From assembly GCF_018070465.1 (NCBI RefSeq), contig NZ_JAGPXT010000015.1, positions 20,814 to 84,813 of the forward strand: a stretch of 64,000 bases of DNA, read 5' to 3'. The notes under the pieces are model-generated. The model saw only the letters and a list, made by a program, of their open reading frames with translations, did no database searches and had not been told where the DNA came from. Each line of letters starts with the position of its first letter. Positions within the stretch are counted from its first letter, which is position 1. The position numbers and the translations under genes are program-made. Below, piece by piece: positions 31,991-41,107 of the stretch. This DNA is from Micromonospora sp. C95 (GTDB lineage: Bacteria; Actinomycetota; Actinomycetes; Mycobacteriales; Micromonosporaceae).

Positions 31991-33871
31991 ATGGCCTTCC
32001 GTTCAATCCCCGTCCGCCGTGCCCTGGCGCTCATCGTCGCCGCCGGGCTCGGCCTGCTCACCATCGCCGCGCCACCGGTCTCCGCCGAGCCGGCGCCCAA
32101 CCGGGACGAACAACCGGCCGCCGTGCCCTACCGGGTGCTCGGCCCGAAGACCCTCGCCGATCGCAACGCGGTCGCCCGTACCGGCGCTGCCATCGACTAC
32201 TCCGAGCACGGGGTGCTGCACGTCTCGGCCACCCGGGCCGAGGCCGCCGCCATCACCCGGCTCGGGTTCCGGCTGGAGGCGATCGCCGCGCTGCCCTCCG
32301 ACCGGGCGCCGGCCGACGGCGACGTCGGGATCCTCGGCTTCCCGTCGGCCGACTCCAACTACCACGATTATCCGGAGATGATCGCGGCGGTAAACAAGGT
32401 GGTGGCCGACCACCCGACGCTCGCACGGAAGGTCAGCATCGGCAGCTCGTACGAGGGCCGGGACCTGGTCGCGGTGAAGATCTCCGACAACGTCGCCACC
32501 GACGAGAACGAGCCGGAGATCCTGTTCAACGCCCAGCAGCACGCCCGCGAGCACCTGACCGTCGAGATGGCGCTCTACCTGCTCAACCTCTTCACCGACA
32601 ACTACGGCTCCGACTCGCGGATCACCAGCCTGGTCAACAACCGGGAGATCTGGGTCGTACCCTCGGTCAACCCGGACGGCAGCGAGTACGACATCGCCAC
32701 CGGCTCCTATCGGTCGTGGCGTAAGAACCGCCAACCCAACAGCGGATCGTCGTACGTGGGCACCGACCTGAACCGGAACTGGAGCTACAACTGGGGCTGC
32801 TGCGGCGGCTCGTCCGGCTCCACCTCCTCGGACACCTACCGGGGTCCGTCGGCGTTCTCCGCGCCCGAGACGCAGGCGCTGCGCAACTTCGTCAACAGCC
32901 GGGTCGTCGGCGGGACGCAGCAGATCAAGGCCAACATCGACTTCCACACCTACTCCGAGCTGGTGCTCTGGCCGTACGGCTACACGTACAACAACACCGC
33001 CCCGGGAATGAGCGCCGACCAGTACAACACCTTCGCCACCATCGGCCAGCAGATGGCGGCGACGAACGGCTTCACCCCGCAGCAGTCAAGCGACCTGTAC
33101 ATCACCGACGGCAGCAGCATCGACTGGATGTGGGCGGAGCACGGCATCTGGGCGTACACCTTCGAGCTGTATCCGGGCTCGGCCTCCGGCGGCGGCTTCT
33201 ACCCACCCGACGAGGTCATCCCGCAGCAGACCACGCGCAACCGCGAGGCGGTGCTGATCCTCTCCGAGTACGCCGACTGCCCCTACCGGGCCATCGGCAA
33301 GCAGGCGCAGTACTGCGGCAGCGGCGGCGGGGGGACCACGGTCTGGTCGGACACCTTCGAGACCGCGACCGGTTGGACGACCAACCCCAACGGCACCGAC
33401 ACGGCGACCACCGGGCAGTGGGAGCGCGGCGCCGCGCAGGCCACCAGCTCCAGCGGGGCCAAGCAGCTCACCCCGTACGCGGGCAGCAACGACCTGGTCA
33501 CCGGCCGACTCGCCGGCAGCGGTGCGGGTGACTACGACATCGACGGCGGGGTGACAAGCGCCCGTTCGCCCGCTGTCGCACTGCCGTCCAGCGGCACGTT
33601 GACCCTGTCGCTGGCGTGGTACCTGGCGCACGGCTCGAACTCGTCCTCGGCGGACTACTTCCGGGTCAGCGTGGTGCACAACGGCGGCACCACGGCGTTG
33701 CTCACCCAGGCCGGTGCGGCCAGCAACCGTAACGGCGCCTGGACGGTGTCGAACCTCAACCTCACCCCGTACGCCGGCCAGTCCGTCCGGATCCTGGTCG
33801 AGGCGGCGGACACCTCGACCGCCAGCCTCGTCGAAGCGGCTGTGGACAACGTCACCATCACCTCCTCCTGA
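31991..33871 (+). CDS. Secreted M14 zinc carboxypeptidase
   Basis: A 626-residue extracellular peptidase. ATG 31991 has AGGAGG at ideal spacing. The signal peptide ends around SAEP (residue 33). A propeptide-like segment runs to about 115. The M14 catalytic domain shows zinc ligands His184 and Glu187 in NAQQHAREHLTVE, His319 in IDFHTYSELVLWPYGY, and catalytic Glu392 in AYTFELYPG. Residues 450-626 form a C-terminal beta-sandwich domain (TTVWSDTFETATGWTTNPNG onward) of the type often added to secreted hydrolases. It should trim C-terminal residues from peptides outside the cell. A GC-rich terminator follows directly. Confidence 0.95.
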   Translation: MAFRSIPVRRALALIVAAGLGLLTIAAPPVSAEPAPNRDEQPAAVPYRVLGPKTLADRNAVARTGAAIDYSEHGVLHVSATRAEAAAITRLGFRLEAIAALPSDRAPADGDVGILGFPSADSNYHDYPEMIAAVNKVVADHPTLARKVSIGSSYEGRDLVAVKISDNVATDENEPEILFNAQQHAREHLTVEMALYLLNLFTDNYGSDSRITSLVNNREIWVVPSVNPDGSEYDIATGSYRSWRKNRQPNSGSSYVGTDLNRNWSYNWGCCGGSSGSTSSDTYRGPSAFSAPETQALRNFVNSRVVGGTQQIKANIDFHTYSELVLWPYGYTYNNTAPGMSADQYNTFATIGQQMAATNGFTPQQSSDLYITDGSSIDWMWAEHGIWAYTFELYPGSASGGGFYPPDEVIPQQTTRNREAVLILSEYADCPYRAIGKQAQYCGSGGGGTTVWSDTFETATGWTTNPNGTDTATTGQWERGAAQATSSSGAKQLTPYAGSNDLVTGRLAGSGAGDYDIDGGVTSARSPAVALPSSGTLTLSLAWYLAHGSNSSSADYFRVSVVHNGGTTALLTQAGAASNRNGAWTVSNLNLTPYAGQSVRILVEAADTSTASLVEAAVDNVTITSS

Positions 33872-33877
33872 AAGCGG

Positions 33878-33913
33878 ACGGGGCCCCGCCACCCCCCTCG
33901 CGCGGGGCCCCGT
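33878..33913 (+). terminator. Terminator hairpin of the carboxypeptidase gene
   Basis: ACGGGGCCCCGC (33878-33889) and GCGGGGCCCCGT (33902-33913) form a perfect 12-bp stem around a 12-base loop, seven bases after the stop codon. Confidence 0.85.
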
Positions 33914-34009
33914 TCCAGGCGGATCAAACGGGCAGGACCGGCTGTCTCCCGGCCGGGTCTGCGGTAGCGCGACGGCCGCTCGGCGGGGCACCGACGCGAC
34001 GTGCGCTAC

Positions 34010-34110
34010 GGTCTTACCGACCCGTTCCCAGCGAAGCCGGTGAGACACCGGCGCTGTCCCGCAACTGTGATGCCCCGTTACCGGGGACGAGCCAGGTCGC
34101 CTGGGGCGCG
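34010..34110 (+). promoter_or_regulatory. Cobalamin riboswitch
   Basis: The conserved core GCCGGTGAGACACCGGC followed by TGTCCCGCAACTGTGA (34035-34070), and the B12 box AGCCAGGTCGCC at 34090-34101, identify an adenosylcobalamin-type aptamer. It lies about 100 bases before the btuF-like start and should turn the import operon down when B12 is plentiful. Confidence 0.92.
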
Positions 34111-34164
34111 GTCGCGATCCGCGCTCTCGAGGAAAGGGCGCCTCGCGGACGGGTGCCTCGGCTC

Positions 34165-34203
34165 CCTGTCGGCGAAGCAGCACACTCCTCGACCGACAGG
34201 AGG
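34165..34203 (+). promoter_or_regulatory. RBS-sequestering hairpin (riboswitch expression platform)
   Basis: CCTGTCGG (34165-34172) pairs with CCGACAGG (34193-34200), whose last bases belong to the Shine-Dalgarno AGGAGG (34198-34203) of the btuF-like gene. ACTCCTC at 34184-34190 is a second potential partner of the same site. This points to translational rather than terminator control. Confidence 0.75.
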
Positions 34204-34207
34204 ACCG

Positions 34208-35143
34208 ATGTTCAGACGTACCCCCAGGGTCTTCGCCGCCAGCCTGGCGGTGACCGCGCTCGCGCTCGGCGCCTGCGCCGAGAAGACCACCGACACCCCC
34301 ACCCCCGGTGACAGCCCGAGCGCCGCCACCTTCCCCGTGACCGTCGGGTCGCTGACGCTGGAACAGCGGCCGGAAAAGATCGTCTCGCTGTCGGCGACGG
34401 CCACCGAGATGCTCTTCGCGATCGGAGCCGGCCCGCAGGTCACCGCGGTCGACGACCAGTCCAACTTCCCCGCCGACGCGCCGAAGACGGATCTCTCCGG
34501 CTACCAGCCGAACGCGGAGGCAGTCGCCGCAAAGGATCCTGACCTGGTGGTGCTCAGCGACGACCGCAACAAGATCGTCGAGCAGCTGACCACGCTCAAG
34601 ATCCCGGTTTACCAGACTCCCGCCGCGCAGACCCTCGACGACTCGTACCGGCAGATCACCGAGCTGGGCACGCTCACCGGTAACGCCGACGCGGCGGCCG
34701 ACGTGGTGCAGCGGATGAAGGACGACATCACCAAGATCGTGGCCGAGGTGCCGCAGCGGGCGCAGGCGCCCACCTACTTCCACGAGCTGGGCCCGGAGCT
34801 GTACACCGCCACCAGCAAGACCTTCATCGGCTCGATCTACAGCCTCGCCGGGCTGGAGAACATCGCCGACGCGGCCGACGCCGACGGAAAGAATGGCGGC
34901 TACCCGCAGCTGTCCCAGGAAGTGATCGTCGACGCCGACCCCGACTTCGTGTTCCTCTCCGACGTCAAGTGCTGCCAGCAGAGCGCCGCGACGGTCAAGG
35001 CGCGCAGCGGCTGGGGTTCGCTCACCGCGGTGCGGCAGGACCAGGTCGTGGAACTCGACGACGACATCGCCTCCCGGTGGGGGCCGCGGGTGGTGGACCT
35101 GCTGCGGACCATCGTGGACGCCACCGCCAAGGCCGCCGAGTGA
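34208..35143 (+). CDS. btuF: Cobalamin-type ABC transporter substrate-binding lipoprotein
   Basis: A 311-residue periplasmic-binding-protein-like lipoprotein of the BtuF/FecB group. The signal ends in the lipobox ALGAC (Cys23). Domain landmarks are KIVSLSATATEMLFAIGAGPQV and PDLVVLSDDRNKIVEQL, and the C-terminal lobe includes YPQLSQEVIVDADPDFVFLSD. ATG 34208 has AGGAGG at 34198-34203. The B12 riboswitch directly upstream argues for a corrinoid ligand rather than a ferric siderophore. It is the first gene of a three-gene import operon with permease and ATPase genes. Confidence 0.92.
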   Translation: MFRRTPRVFAASLAVTALALGACAEKTTDTPTPGDSPSAATFPVTVGSLTLEQRPEKIVSLSATATEMLFAIGAGPQVTAVDDQSNFPADAPKTDLSGYQPNAEAVAAKDPDLVVLSDDRNKIVEQLTTLKIPVYQTPAAQTLDDSYRQITELGTLTGNADAAADVVQRMKDDITKIVAEVPQRAQAPTYFHELGPELYTATSKTFIGSIYSLAGLENIADAADADGKNGGYPQLSQEVIVDADPDFVFLSDVKCCQQSAATVKARSGWGSLTAVRQDQVVELDDDIASRWGPRVVDLLRTIVDATAKAAE

Positions 35144-35170
35144 CGCTGGCCGCCGAGCGCTGACCGGATC

Positions 35171-36274
35171 ATGCACGACGTGCCGAAGCGTGACCGATCG
35201 GTCGTGCCGGCCGGGGCGTACATCACGCCCCGGCCGGCCGGCCTGCGGAAACGTTGGCTCGCGGCCGGGGTGCTCGCCGTGCTCGTGGCGCTGGTGGCCG
35301 GGGTCTCGCTCGGCCCGATCAGCCTGCCGCCCGGCAGCGTCGCGATCGAACTGCTCAACCTGCTGCCCGGGGTGCGCCTGGACAGCGGGCTGACCGAGCG
35401 GGAGATCGCCATCGTCACCGAGCTGCGGCTGCCCCGGGCGGTGCTGGGTCTGCTGGTCGGCGGGCTGCTCGCCCTGGCCGGTGGTGCCTACCAGGGGGTG
35501 TTCCGCAACCCGCTGGCCGACCCGTACCTGCTCGGCGTCGCGGCCGGGGCCGGGCTCGCGGTCACCGTGGTGCTGACCCTGGGGGTGGGCGCGGGCGGCG
35601 CGCTGAGCGGCCTGCCGGCCACCATCCCGCTGGCCGCCTTCGTCGGTTCCCTCGGCGCGGTGGCGATGACCTACCTGCTCGGCTCGGCCGGCGGCCGCAG
35701 CCGCTCCCCGGCCACCCTGATCCTGGCCGGGGTGGCCGTTTCCGCGTTCCTCAGCGCCGGGCAGACGTACCTGCTGCAACGAAACGCGGACAGCATCCAG
35801 CAGGTGTATTCCTGGCTGCTCGGGCGACTGGCCACCGCCGGCTGGCAGGACGTCCGGCTGGTGCTGCCGTACTTCCTGCTGACCAGCCTGGTCATCCTGC
35901 TGCACCGGCGGGAGTTGGACGTGCTGTCGGTCGGCGACGACGAGGCGGCCAGCCTCGGCCTGCACCCGCAGCGGTCCCGGTACCTGCTGATCGCCGCCGC
36001 CTCGCTGGGCACCGCCGCCGCCGTCTCCGCCTCCGGCCTGATCGGCTTCGTCGGCATCATCGTGCCGCACACCGTACGGATGCTGGCCGGGGCGAGCTAC
36101 CGGGTGATCCTGCCGCTGTCGCTGCTGTTCGGAGGTGCCTTCCTGGCGCTGACCGACGTGGTGGCACGGATCGCCGCGGCACCGCAGGAGATCCCGATCG
36201 GGGTGGTCACCGCGCTGCTGGGCGGCCCGTTCTTCGTGGTGGTGCTGCGCTCGGCCCGGCGGGTGCTGACGTGA
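35171..36274 (+). CDS. btuC: FecCD/BtuC-type ABC transporter permease
   Basis: A 367-residue permease with about ten hydrophobic segments and the family blocks LRLPRAVLGLLVGGLLALAG, GAYQGVFRNPLADPYLLGVA and GLIGFVGIIVPHTVRMLAG. The last is the coupling-helix region that contacts the ATPase. A basic N-terminal tail of about 25 residues precedes the first helix. It forms the B12 channel with a second copy of itself. The start is 27 bases after btuF, and the stop overlaps the ATPase start (GTGA). Confidence 0.94.
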   Translation: MHDVPKRDRSVVPAGAYITPRPAGLRKRWLAAGVLAVLVALVAGVSLGPISLPPGSVAIELLNLLPGVRLDSGLTEREIAIVTELRLPRAVLGLLVGGLLALAGGAYQGVFRNPLADPYLLGVAAGAGLAVTVVLTLGVGAGGALSGLPATIPLAAFVGSLGAVAMTYLLGSAGGRSRSPATLILAGVAVSAFLSAGQTYLLQRNADSIQQVYSWLLGRLATAGWQDVRLVLPYFLLTSLVILLHRRELDVLSVGDDEAASLGLHPQRSRYLLIAAASLGTAAAVSASGLIGFVGIIVPHTVRMLAGASYRVILPLSLLFGGAFLALTDVVARIAAAPQEIPIGVVTALLGGPFFVVVLRSARRVLT

Positions 36275-37089
36275 GCGCCTCGTCGCCGGTGTCGCCGCCG
36301 GATGCCCCGGCCCCCGCCGTCGACCTGCGCGACCTGCGGATCAGCCTGGACGGTACGCCGATCCTCGCCGGCATCGACCTGACCGTCGCCACCGGCGAGT
36401 GGGTCACGGTGATCGGTCCCAACGGCGCCGGCAAATCGACGCTGCTGCGCGCCGTCGGCGGGCTGCTCCCCACGACGGACGCCGTCCGGCTGTTCGGTAC
36501 GCCGATCGGCGAACTGCGTCGCCGGGAACGGGCCCGGGTGGTGGCCACGGTGGCGCAGTCGCCGGTCGTACCGCCGGGTATGGCGGTGCTGGACTACGTG
36601 CTGCTCGGTCGTACCCCGTACATCCCGCCGCTGGGCCGGGAGTCCGCCGCCGACCTGGCCGTGGTGCACGAGGTGCTCGACCGACTGGATCTCGCCGGCT
36701 TCCACGCCCGGGAGTTGGCCACCCTTTCCGGTGGTGAGCGGCAGCGGGTCTTCCTGGCCCGGGCGCTGGCCCAGGGTGCCACCCTGCTGCTGCTCGACGA
36801 GCCCACCAGCGCCCTCGACATCGGCCACCAGCAGGAGGTGCTCGAACTTGTCGACCAGCTGCGTCGGACGCACGGCCTGACGGTGCTGGCCACCATGCAC
36901 GACCTCTCCATCGCCGGCGAGTACGCCGACCGGATGGTGCTGCTCGCCGCCGGGCGGGTGGCCGCGGTCGGCACCCCCCGGGAGGTGCTCACCGACCGGC
37001 TGCTCGCCGAGCACTACCGGGCCAGCATCCGCGTCGTCGACGGCGAGCACGGCCCGCTCGTGGTGCCGGTACGCCCCAGGCGACAGTAG
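36271..37089 (+). CDS. btuD: ABC transporter ATP-binding protein
   Basis: A 272-residue ATPase of the BtuD/FecE type. Walker A is GPNGAGKSTLLRA, the signature motif LSGGERQRVFLARAL, Walker B LLLLDEPTSALD and the switch His is in LATMHDLSIAGEY. GTG 36271 overlaps the permease stop by four bases. It energises corrinoid uptake with the preceding two genes, under the riboswitch upstream. The operon ends here, and the next gene converges from the other strand. Confidence 0.94.
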   Translation: MSASSPVSPPDAPAPAVDLRDLRISLDGTPILAGIDLTVATGEWVTVIGPNGAGKSTLLRAVGGLLPTTDAVRLFGTPIGELRRRERARVVATVAQSPVVPPGMAVLDYVLLGRTPYIPPLGRESAADLAVVHEVLDRLDLAGFHARELATLSGGERQRVFLARALAQGATLLLLDEPTSALDIGHQQEVLELVDQLRRTHGLTVLATMHDLSIAGEYADRMVLLAAGRVAAVGTPREVLTDRLLAEHYRASIRVVDGEHGPLVVPVRPRRQ

Positions 37090-37106
37090 TCCGGCCGGAG
37101 GGCGGG

Positions 37107-37871
37107 TCAGGCGGGGGCGGGCACCGGGCCGAGGATGGAGAAGAACGCACCCTGCGGGTCGGTCAGCACCGCGAACCTGCCCCGGGGCAGGTCGGTCGGC
37201 GGGACGGACACGCTGCCGCCGAGCCGCTGTGCCTCGTCGGTCACCGCGTCGGTGTCGGTCACCGCGAAGTAGACCATCCAGTGCGACGGCAGGTCGCCCC
37301 ACTCCTCGCCGACCATCGGCATCATCCCGGCCACCTGCTGGCCGTCGCGCTGCCAGGTGGTGTAGGTGATCGCATCCATCGGCTGGTCGTCGGCCGTCCA
37401 GCCGAAGACCGCACCGTAGAACTCCTTGGCCCGGTCGGGCTCCCGGGTGGTCAGCTCGGCCCAGGTCAGCGCCCCCGGCACGTCGAAGACCTCCGCGCCG
37501 GAGAGGCCCAGCGACTGCCACACCCCGAACGACGCGCCGGCCGGGTCGGTGAGCACCGCCGAGCGGTGGGAGCCGGACACTTCGACGGGGCCCGAGCGGC
37601 GCCGCCCACCGGTGGCCGTCGCGAGTTCACAGGCCGTGTCGACATCCTCGGTGGCCAGGTAGGGCCGCCAGGCCGGCTGCCCGTCGTCGGTCGGGCCGGC
37701 GCCGGCCACCGGTCTGCCCTGCTGGTGGAAGACGAGACGGCCGGTTGGCGGTTCGCCGGTCGCCTCGGCAACCGCCCAGCCGAACAGCGGTGCGTAGAAG
37801 CCGGCCGCCGCGGCGGGATCGCTGGTGAACAGGTCGACCCAGGCCGGCCTTCCCGGTGGAATGCTGGTCAT
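37107..37871 (-). CDS. VOC/glyoxalase-family protein, two-domain
   Basis: A 254-residue protein with two glyoxalase-fold modules: PAWVDLFTSDPAAAAGFYAPLFGW and LTWAELTTREPDRAKEFYGAVFGW start the two halves. Members of this actinobacterial family are often annotated as hydroxylases or glyoxalases without proof. Start ATG 37871 has GGAGCC about ten bases upstream. A GTG further upstream is in frame. It is a close paralogue of the adjacent gene (37950-38720), and the pair probably arose by tandem duplication. Confidence 0.85.
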   Translation of the reverse strand: MTSIPPGRPAWVDLFTSDPAAAAGFYAPLFGWAVAEATGEPPTGRLVFHQQGRPVAGAGPTDDGQPAWRPYLATEDVDTACELATATGGRRRSGPVEVSGSHRSAVLTDPAGASFGVWQSLGLSGAEVFDVPGALTWAELTTREPDRAKEFYGAVFGWTADDQPMDAITYTTWQRDGQQVAGMMPMVGEEWGDLPSHWMVYFAVTDTDAVTDEAQRLGGSVSVPPTDLPRGRFAVLTDPQGAFFSILGPVPAPA

Positions 37872-37949
37872 GCGCGTAGGCTCCGGTTCCGTCGATGATG
37901 GGCGGGGCGGTCCGAGGGTCGCATCCGGATCCGACACCCCGCTGGCGGT

Positions 37950-38720
37950 TCAGCGCATCCCGGCCAGGGCGATGACCTGGAACAGGGCACCGTGGGGGTC
38001 ACGGAGCGCGGCAAAACGGCCGGCCGGGATGTCGCGGGGCGGCACCAGGATCGTGCCGCCCAGCTCGGCGGCGCGGGCCGCGGTGGCGTCCGCGTCGACC
38101 ACCGAGAAGTACAGCGTCCAGTAGGCCGGCGAGTCGGCCGGGAACTCGCCACTCAGCGGCGGCATCATCCCCGCGACCAGGCGGTCACCGAGTCGCCACC
38201 CGGTGTACGCGGGCTGGCCCATCGGCTCCTCCTCCGGCTGCCAACCGAAGACCAACTCGTAGAAGATCCGTGCTCCGTCCGGATCGGGGGTCACCAGTTC
38301 GGTCCAGCTCATCGCACCGGGCACGTCGAACACCTCGGCCCCGGTGAAGGCCATCGGCTGCCAGACACTGAACGCGGCTCCGGCGGGATCGGTGAAGACC
38401 GCCATCCGACCCCGGTCGAAGACCTCGAACGGCGGCACCACCATCTGTCCGCCGGCCCGCTCCACCCGGCCGGCGACCAGATCCGCGTCGTCGGTGGCCA
38501 CGTACGTCGACCAGATCGGCACCTGATCCGGTACGGCCGGTGGGCCCGCCCCGGCCACCGCCCGCCCGTCGAGCAGGAAGACCGTGTATCCGCCCGCCTC
38601 CGGCTCGGGGTCGACCCGGCCGGTCCAGCCGAACAGTTCCGGGTAGAACCGCCGGGCCGCGTCGAGTCCCGGCGTCGCCAGGTCGGCCCAACAGGGCGTA
38701 CCCGGTGCGACGCTGACCAC
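37950..38720 (-). CDS. VOC/glyoxalase-family protein, tandem paralogue
   Basis: A 256-residue two-module VOC protein: CWADLATPGLDAARRFYPELFGW and MSWTELVTPDPDGARIFYELVFGW begin the halves, with the recurring FDVPGAM/LTW linker seen in its neighbour. GTG 38720 is chosen for the GGGAGGG seven bases upstream. GTG 38726 is also in frame. It has no signal peptide. The substrate is unknown. Sequence differences between the pair lie mainly in the pocket-forming strands, so they may handle different ligands. Confidence 0.85.
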   Translation of the reverse strand: MVSVAPGTPCWADLATPGLDAARRFYPELFGWTGRVDPEPEAGGYTVFLLDGRAVAGAGPPAVPDQVPIWSTYVATDDADLVAGRVERAGGQMVVPPFEVFDRGRMAVFTDPAGAAFSVWQPMAFTGAEVFDVPGAMSWTELVTPDPDGARIFYELVFGWQPEEEPMGQPAYTGWRLGDRLVAGMMPPLSGEFPADSPAYWTLYFSVVDADATAARAAELGGTILVPPRDIPAGRFAALRDPHGALFQVIALAGMR

Positions 38721-38855
38721 GGCCACCCCTCCCGCCCCGCGGCGACCACCGACCGGCCACCCTCCTCGGCATGGTGGCACCGGTGCGCCGCCGTTCGGGG
38801 TGGAAACCGGGGGTACGTCAACTGAACCGGCGACCCGGTCCCGTCCGGTAGGGAG

Positions 38856-40934
38856 TCAGCCGAGCGGGGCGGGCAGCGGCGTGGCGTGCAGCACGGACAG
38901 CCGGGACACCGCCCGGGTGAGCACCACGTACAGCCGGTTCAGGCCGCGTGGCTCGGCGGCGGCGATGGCGGCCGGTTCGACCGTGATGACGTGGTCGTAC
39001 TCCAGGCCCTTGACCAGGGTTGCGGGCATCACCGTGACGCGCGTACCGGTGGCCGGCCCGTCGGGGGCCGCGGTCTGCACCCCCGCCTCGGCCAGCGCCG
39101 CCCGTAGCCCGTCCACGGTGTCGTCGGCGGCGATCACCGCGATCGACCCCTCGAACGCGAGCGCCGCCCGCACCTCGGCCACCGTCGCAGCCGCCAGATC
39201 GCGCACGGTACGCACGTCGAGGCTGCCGTCACCGCGCAGCGACTCGGCCGGCGGCACGTCGACGGCCAGCGCCGGTAGCAGCCGGTTGGCGAAGGCGAGC
39301 ACGGCGGCGGGCACCCGGAACCCGATGGTCAGCGGCACCACCGTCGCGTCCGGCTTGCCCAGGTGGCGCAGGCTCTCCCGCCAGTCGCTGGCCGCCCAGG
39401 GCGCGGTGGCCTGGGCCAGGTCGCCGAGGAGCGTGAGCGAGCCGTGCTCGCTGCGCCGGGCGATGACCCGGCACTGCATCGGGGAGAGGTCCTGAGCCTC
39501 GTCCACCACCACATGGCCGTAACCACCCGGTCGTTCGAGCAGGCCGGCCGCCTCGTCGATCAGCACCGCGTCGGCGGCCGTCCAGCGGGTCGCCTTCGCC
39601 GTCCGCCCCAACCCGGTGCCGATGACGCGCCCGGTCCCGGGTGCGGGGCGGGTGAGCAGGCGTTGCTCGTCGGGCGTGAGCAGGCCGTCAGCGGCCTGGG
39701 CGAGCCGGTCCGGGTCGGTGTAGAGCGCGTGCAGCAGGCCGTCCGGGGTCAGCGCCGGCCAGACGGCGTCCAGGAACCCGGTGACCGGCTTCGACCGGCT
39801 CATTCGGCGCAGCCACGCGTCGCCCGGCGATTCCGCCCGCCGGGCCTCGGCCTGCCGTTGCAGCAGTCCGACCACCCGGGCCCGGACCCGGTCCCGCCCG
39901 ACGGCGTACGGCAGTCGCTCCGCGCGGGTGTCCTGGACCAGCCGGTGCAGCGGCTCCAGCCCGATCCGCCAGCGGAACGAGCCGTCGGAGACGAGCACCG
40001 GTTCGGCCGGCTCGCCGACGTGCGCGTCGACGGCCCGGCGCAGCACCTCGGCCATCCGGGCGTCGTGCTTGAGCGTGGCCACCATTGGCGGGTCCGTCGC
40101 GCGGACCGGTACCCGGGTGACAAGATCCTCCACGGTGGCCTGCTCCACCTCGACCTCACCGAGCGCGGGCAGCACCGCCGCGATGTAGCCGAGGAAGGCC
40201 CGGTTCGGCCCCACGACCAGCACCTTCGACCGTCGCAGCCGCTCCCGGTGCAGATAGAGCAGGTACGCCGCCCGGTGCAGCCCGACGGCAGTCTTGCCGG
40301 TGCCCGGGGCACCCTGCACGCAGATCGAGTCGGCCAGGTCGGCCCGGACGAGTTCGTCCTGCTCGGGCTGGATGGTGGCGACGATGTCGCGCATCGGCCC
40401 GACCCGGGGACGTTCGATCTCGGCGGTGAGGATCCGGCTGGCCGTGCCGAGTTCCTCGCCCCGGTCCAGGTGCTCGTCCTCGAAGCTGGTCAGCTTCCCC
40501 TCGCCGAACCCGAACCGGCGGCGTACCGCCAGGCCCTGCGGATCGCGGGCACTGGCCCGGTAGAACGCGCGGGAGACCGGCGCCCGCCAGTCCAGCACCA
40601 ACGGTTCGCCCTGCTCGTCGGTGACATGCCGGCGACCGACGTGATAGCGGCGGCCGGCGTGTTCGGCGTCTGCGTCGCCGAAGTCGAGCCGCCCGAAGAA
40701 GAGCGGGGTGCGCGGGTCGTCGGCCAGTTCGGCGACCCGCCGGGCGAGGTGCCGGCCGAGCTGTTCGGCGGTGTACGCGTCCCCGGCCACCTTGTCACCG
40801 GTGGCGAAGAGGGCCTCGGCGCGTTCCCGCATCCGTTGTAGCGCTGCCCGCGAGCGGGTCAGGTGCGCCCGTTCGGCGGTCAGTTCGTCGTCCAGCGCGG
40901 CTGGCTGGGAGATTTTTTCGGCGTGCAGGCTCAT
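38856..40934 (-). CDS. HelD/HelR-like RNA polymerase-recycling ATPase
   Basis: A 692-residue UvrD-like superfamily 1 ATPase without a helicase-type DNA partner. An N-terminal coiled coil (LDDELTAERAHLTRSRAALQRMRERAEALF) is followed by an insertion domain and Walker A VQGAPGTGKTAVGLHRAAYL. Walker B is VVDEAQDLSPMQC, and C-terminal motifs include GLEYDHVITVEPA and LYVVLTRA. HelD proteins bind stalled RNA polymerase and release it from DNA. Actinobacterial HelR variants also protect against rifamycins. No rifamycin-associated inverted repeat was recognised upstream, so drug induction is not supported here. Confidence 0.9.
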   Translation of the reverse strand: MSLHAEKISQPAALDDELTAERAHLTRSRAALQRMRERAEALFATGDKVAGDAYTAEQLGRHLARRVAELADDPRTPLFFGRLDFGDADAEHAGRRYHVGRRHVTDEQGEPLVLDWRAPVSRAFYRASARDPQGLAVRRRFGFGEGKLTSFEDEHLDRGEELGTASRILTAEIERPRVGPMRDIVATIQPEQDELVRADLADSICVQGAPGTGKTAVGLHRAAYLLYLHRERLRRSKVLVVGPNRAFLGYIAAVLPALGEVEVEQATVEDLVTRVPVRATDPPMVATLKHDARMAEVLRRAVDAHVGEPAEPVLVSDGSFRWRIGLEPLHRLVQDTRAERLPYAVGRDRVRARVVGLLQRQAEARRAESPGDAWLRRMSRSKPVTGFLDAVWPALTPDGLLHALYTDPDRLAQAADGLLTPDEQRLLTRPAPGTGRVIGTGLGRTAKATRWTAADAVLIDEAAGLLERPGGYGHVVVDEAQDLSPMQCRVIARRSEHGSLTLLGDLAQATAPWAASDWRESLRHLGKPDATVVPLTIGFRVPAAVLAFANRLLPALAVDVPPAESLRGDGSLDVRTVRDLAAATVAEVRAALAFEGSIAVIAADDTVDGLRAALAEAGVQTAAPDGPATGTRVTVMPATLVKGLEYDHVITVEPAAIAAAEPRGLNRLYVVLTRAVSRLSVLHATPLPAPLG

Positions 40935-41107
40935 CCACGGACTCCTCGACGCGGGAAGAAGGCTGCCGCTCGCGTTTCCGGCACGAGGGCCGGCGCGGGG
41001 ACGTCCGCTGCGGTGCTACTCACCGCGGCCGTCGGGCGGAACGAACAGCCTACTCCCGGGACTGCCGTGGACAACCGGTTTTCCTCCCGGCCGGGGATCA
41101 TGGGGAC

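Noticed and set aside
33086..36070. A 994-codon open frame on the minus strand across the carboxypeptidase and btuFC genes
   Set aside because: It is antisense to well-supported genes and arises from the high third-position GC. Its translation is rich in Arg, Gly, Gln and Val and shows no domain.
40935..41107. Rifamycin-associated element upstream of the HelR-like gene
   Set aside because: No inverted repeat of that kind could be recognised between the gene and the divergent ArsR gene.
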